From positions 310,001 through 374,000 of the forward strand of contig NZ_JADHDA010000003.1 in assembly GCF_015277735.1 (NCBI RefSeq): a stretch of 64,000 nt of DNA, in the 5' to 3' direction. The stretch is from Psychrobacter sp. NG254 (GTDB lineage Bacteria; Pseudomonadota; Gammaproteobacteria; Pseudomonadales; Moraxellaceae). A program made the translations under genes and the position numbers. Below, one piece after another: positions 63,677 through 64,000 of this stretch (position 1 is the stretch's first letter; each line of letters starts with the position of its first letter). A model generated the notes under the pieces. The model made no database searches and had not been told where the DNA came from. It worked only from the letters and a program-made list of their open reading frames with translations.

Positions 63677-64000
63677 ATGGAAATCAATCCGTATCAAGAA
63701 CAGATTAAAGATTTATCAGAGCGTGGGCAGGATTTGCGGAGGTATCTTTGACTTCGATGGTAAGCAAGAGCGCTTAGAAGAAGTCAATTTGGAGTTAGAA
63801 AACCCAGAGCTATGGAACGATCCAGAGCGTGCGACCAAGATTAACAAAGAAAAAAGCCATCTTGATGGTGTCATCGATGTAGTGGTCTCTCTTGAAACTA
63901 CGCTAGAAGATGCATCTGCTATGCTAGAGCTGGCGGTAGAGGAAGACGATGAGTCATTGCTCGCCGATGTGCAGACTGAGCTGGACAATGCTGAAAAACG
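63677..64000 (+). CDS. prfB: Peptide chain release factor 2, with programmed +1 frameshift (cut by window edge)
   Basis: RF2 reads UAA and UGA. The frame starts at the ATG at 63677 (CAGGAAT upstream): MEINPYQEQIKDLSERGQDLRRYL, then an in-frame TGA at 63749-63751. Skipping one T after CTT (63746-63748) restores DFDGKQERLEEVNLELENPELWNDPERATKINKEKSHLDGVID, which is the standard RF2 sequence, to the window edge. The site has all classical parts: CGGAGG (63737-63742) acting as an internal Shine-Dalgarno sequence, TAT, CTT, TGA, C. The codon-recognition and GGQ domains lie outside the window. Shifting is expected to rise when RF2 is low, giving autoregulation. Confidence 0.96.

Overview
This window looks like a piece of a Psychrobacter-type chromosome (Moraxellaceae, Gammaproteobacteria). 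That is an inference from protein wording and gene content: gcvT-gcvH-gcvP with a tandem glycine riboswitch, a short-form RtcB with RtcR, polyamine catabolism genes, moderately low GC, and AT-rich intergenic DNA carrying a dispersed palindromic repeat. No rRNA, tRNA, CRISPR array, insertion sequence or prophage was recognised. Nearly all genes are ordinary and intact.

Layout. 1-6.2 kb: a truncated phospholipase D-family lipoprotein, metZ, the ybaB-recR pair, RNase D and an esterase. 6.4-12.9 kb (minus strand): glycine cleavage genes gcvT-gcvH-(nitroreductase)-gcvP behind a two-aptamer glycine riboswitch, with a heptanucleotide tandem repeat and a dispersed repeat in the gaps. 13.1-18.5 kb: ycgL, a membrane protein, a MoxR ATPase plus VWA protein pair, and flavohaemoglobin hmp with an NsrR-like operator. 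18.7-21.4 kb: a phosphodiester-glycosidase-like lipoprotein and a membrane-anchored glutamate-synthase-like protein. 21.6-28.6 kb: an RNA-repair island. Divergent rtcR (sigma-54 activator) faces a sigma-54 promoter driving rtcB. Between rtcB and rtcA lie four extra same-strand genes and a 470-base non-coding stretch.

28.7-49.8 kb is a large catabolic region. It holds IclR plus glutaryl-CoA dehydrogenase and a CoA-transferase, an acetylpolyamine deacetylase, a second IclR with gabD-gabT, an APC permease, a semialdehyde dehydrogenase, aguA-aguB, an NhaC-type carrier, puuB-puuA, and divergent puuD plus a cupin/HTH regulator. Together these can take agmatine, acetylpolyamines and putrescine to GABA and succinate. 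The glutaryl-CoA branch suggests that the C5 route (5-aminovalerate and glutarate) is handled alongside.

49.9-64 kb: a glycosyltransferase, a paired TIGR03915-like protein and radical-SAM DNA-modification/repair protein, a membrane protein, a secreted DUF11-like protein, greA, carB, carA (TTG start), a gamma-carbonic-anhydrase-like protein and a HAD hydrolase. The window ends in prfB (RF2), which carries the classical CUU-UGA programmed frameshift.

Most interesting signals: the extended rtc island with its sigma-54 promoter; a SMI1/KNR4-family gene broken or recoded exactly at an A-AAA-AAG heptamer; the structured non-coding stretch inside that island; the tandem glycine riboswitch; a perfect NsrR-like palindrome before hmp; and five copies of an approximately 108-base element with TATAGTC/GACTATA ends, all within the first 19 kb.
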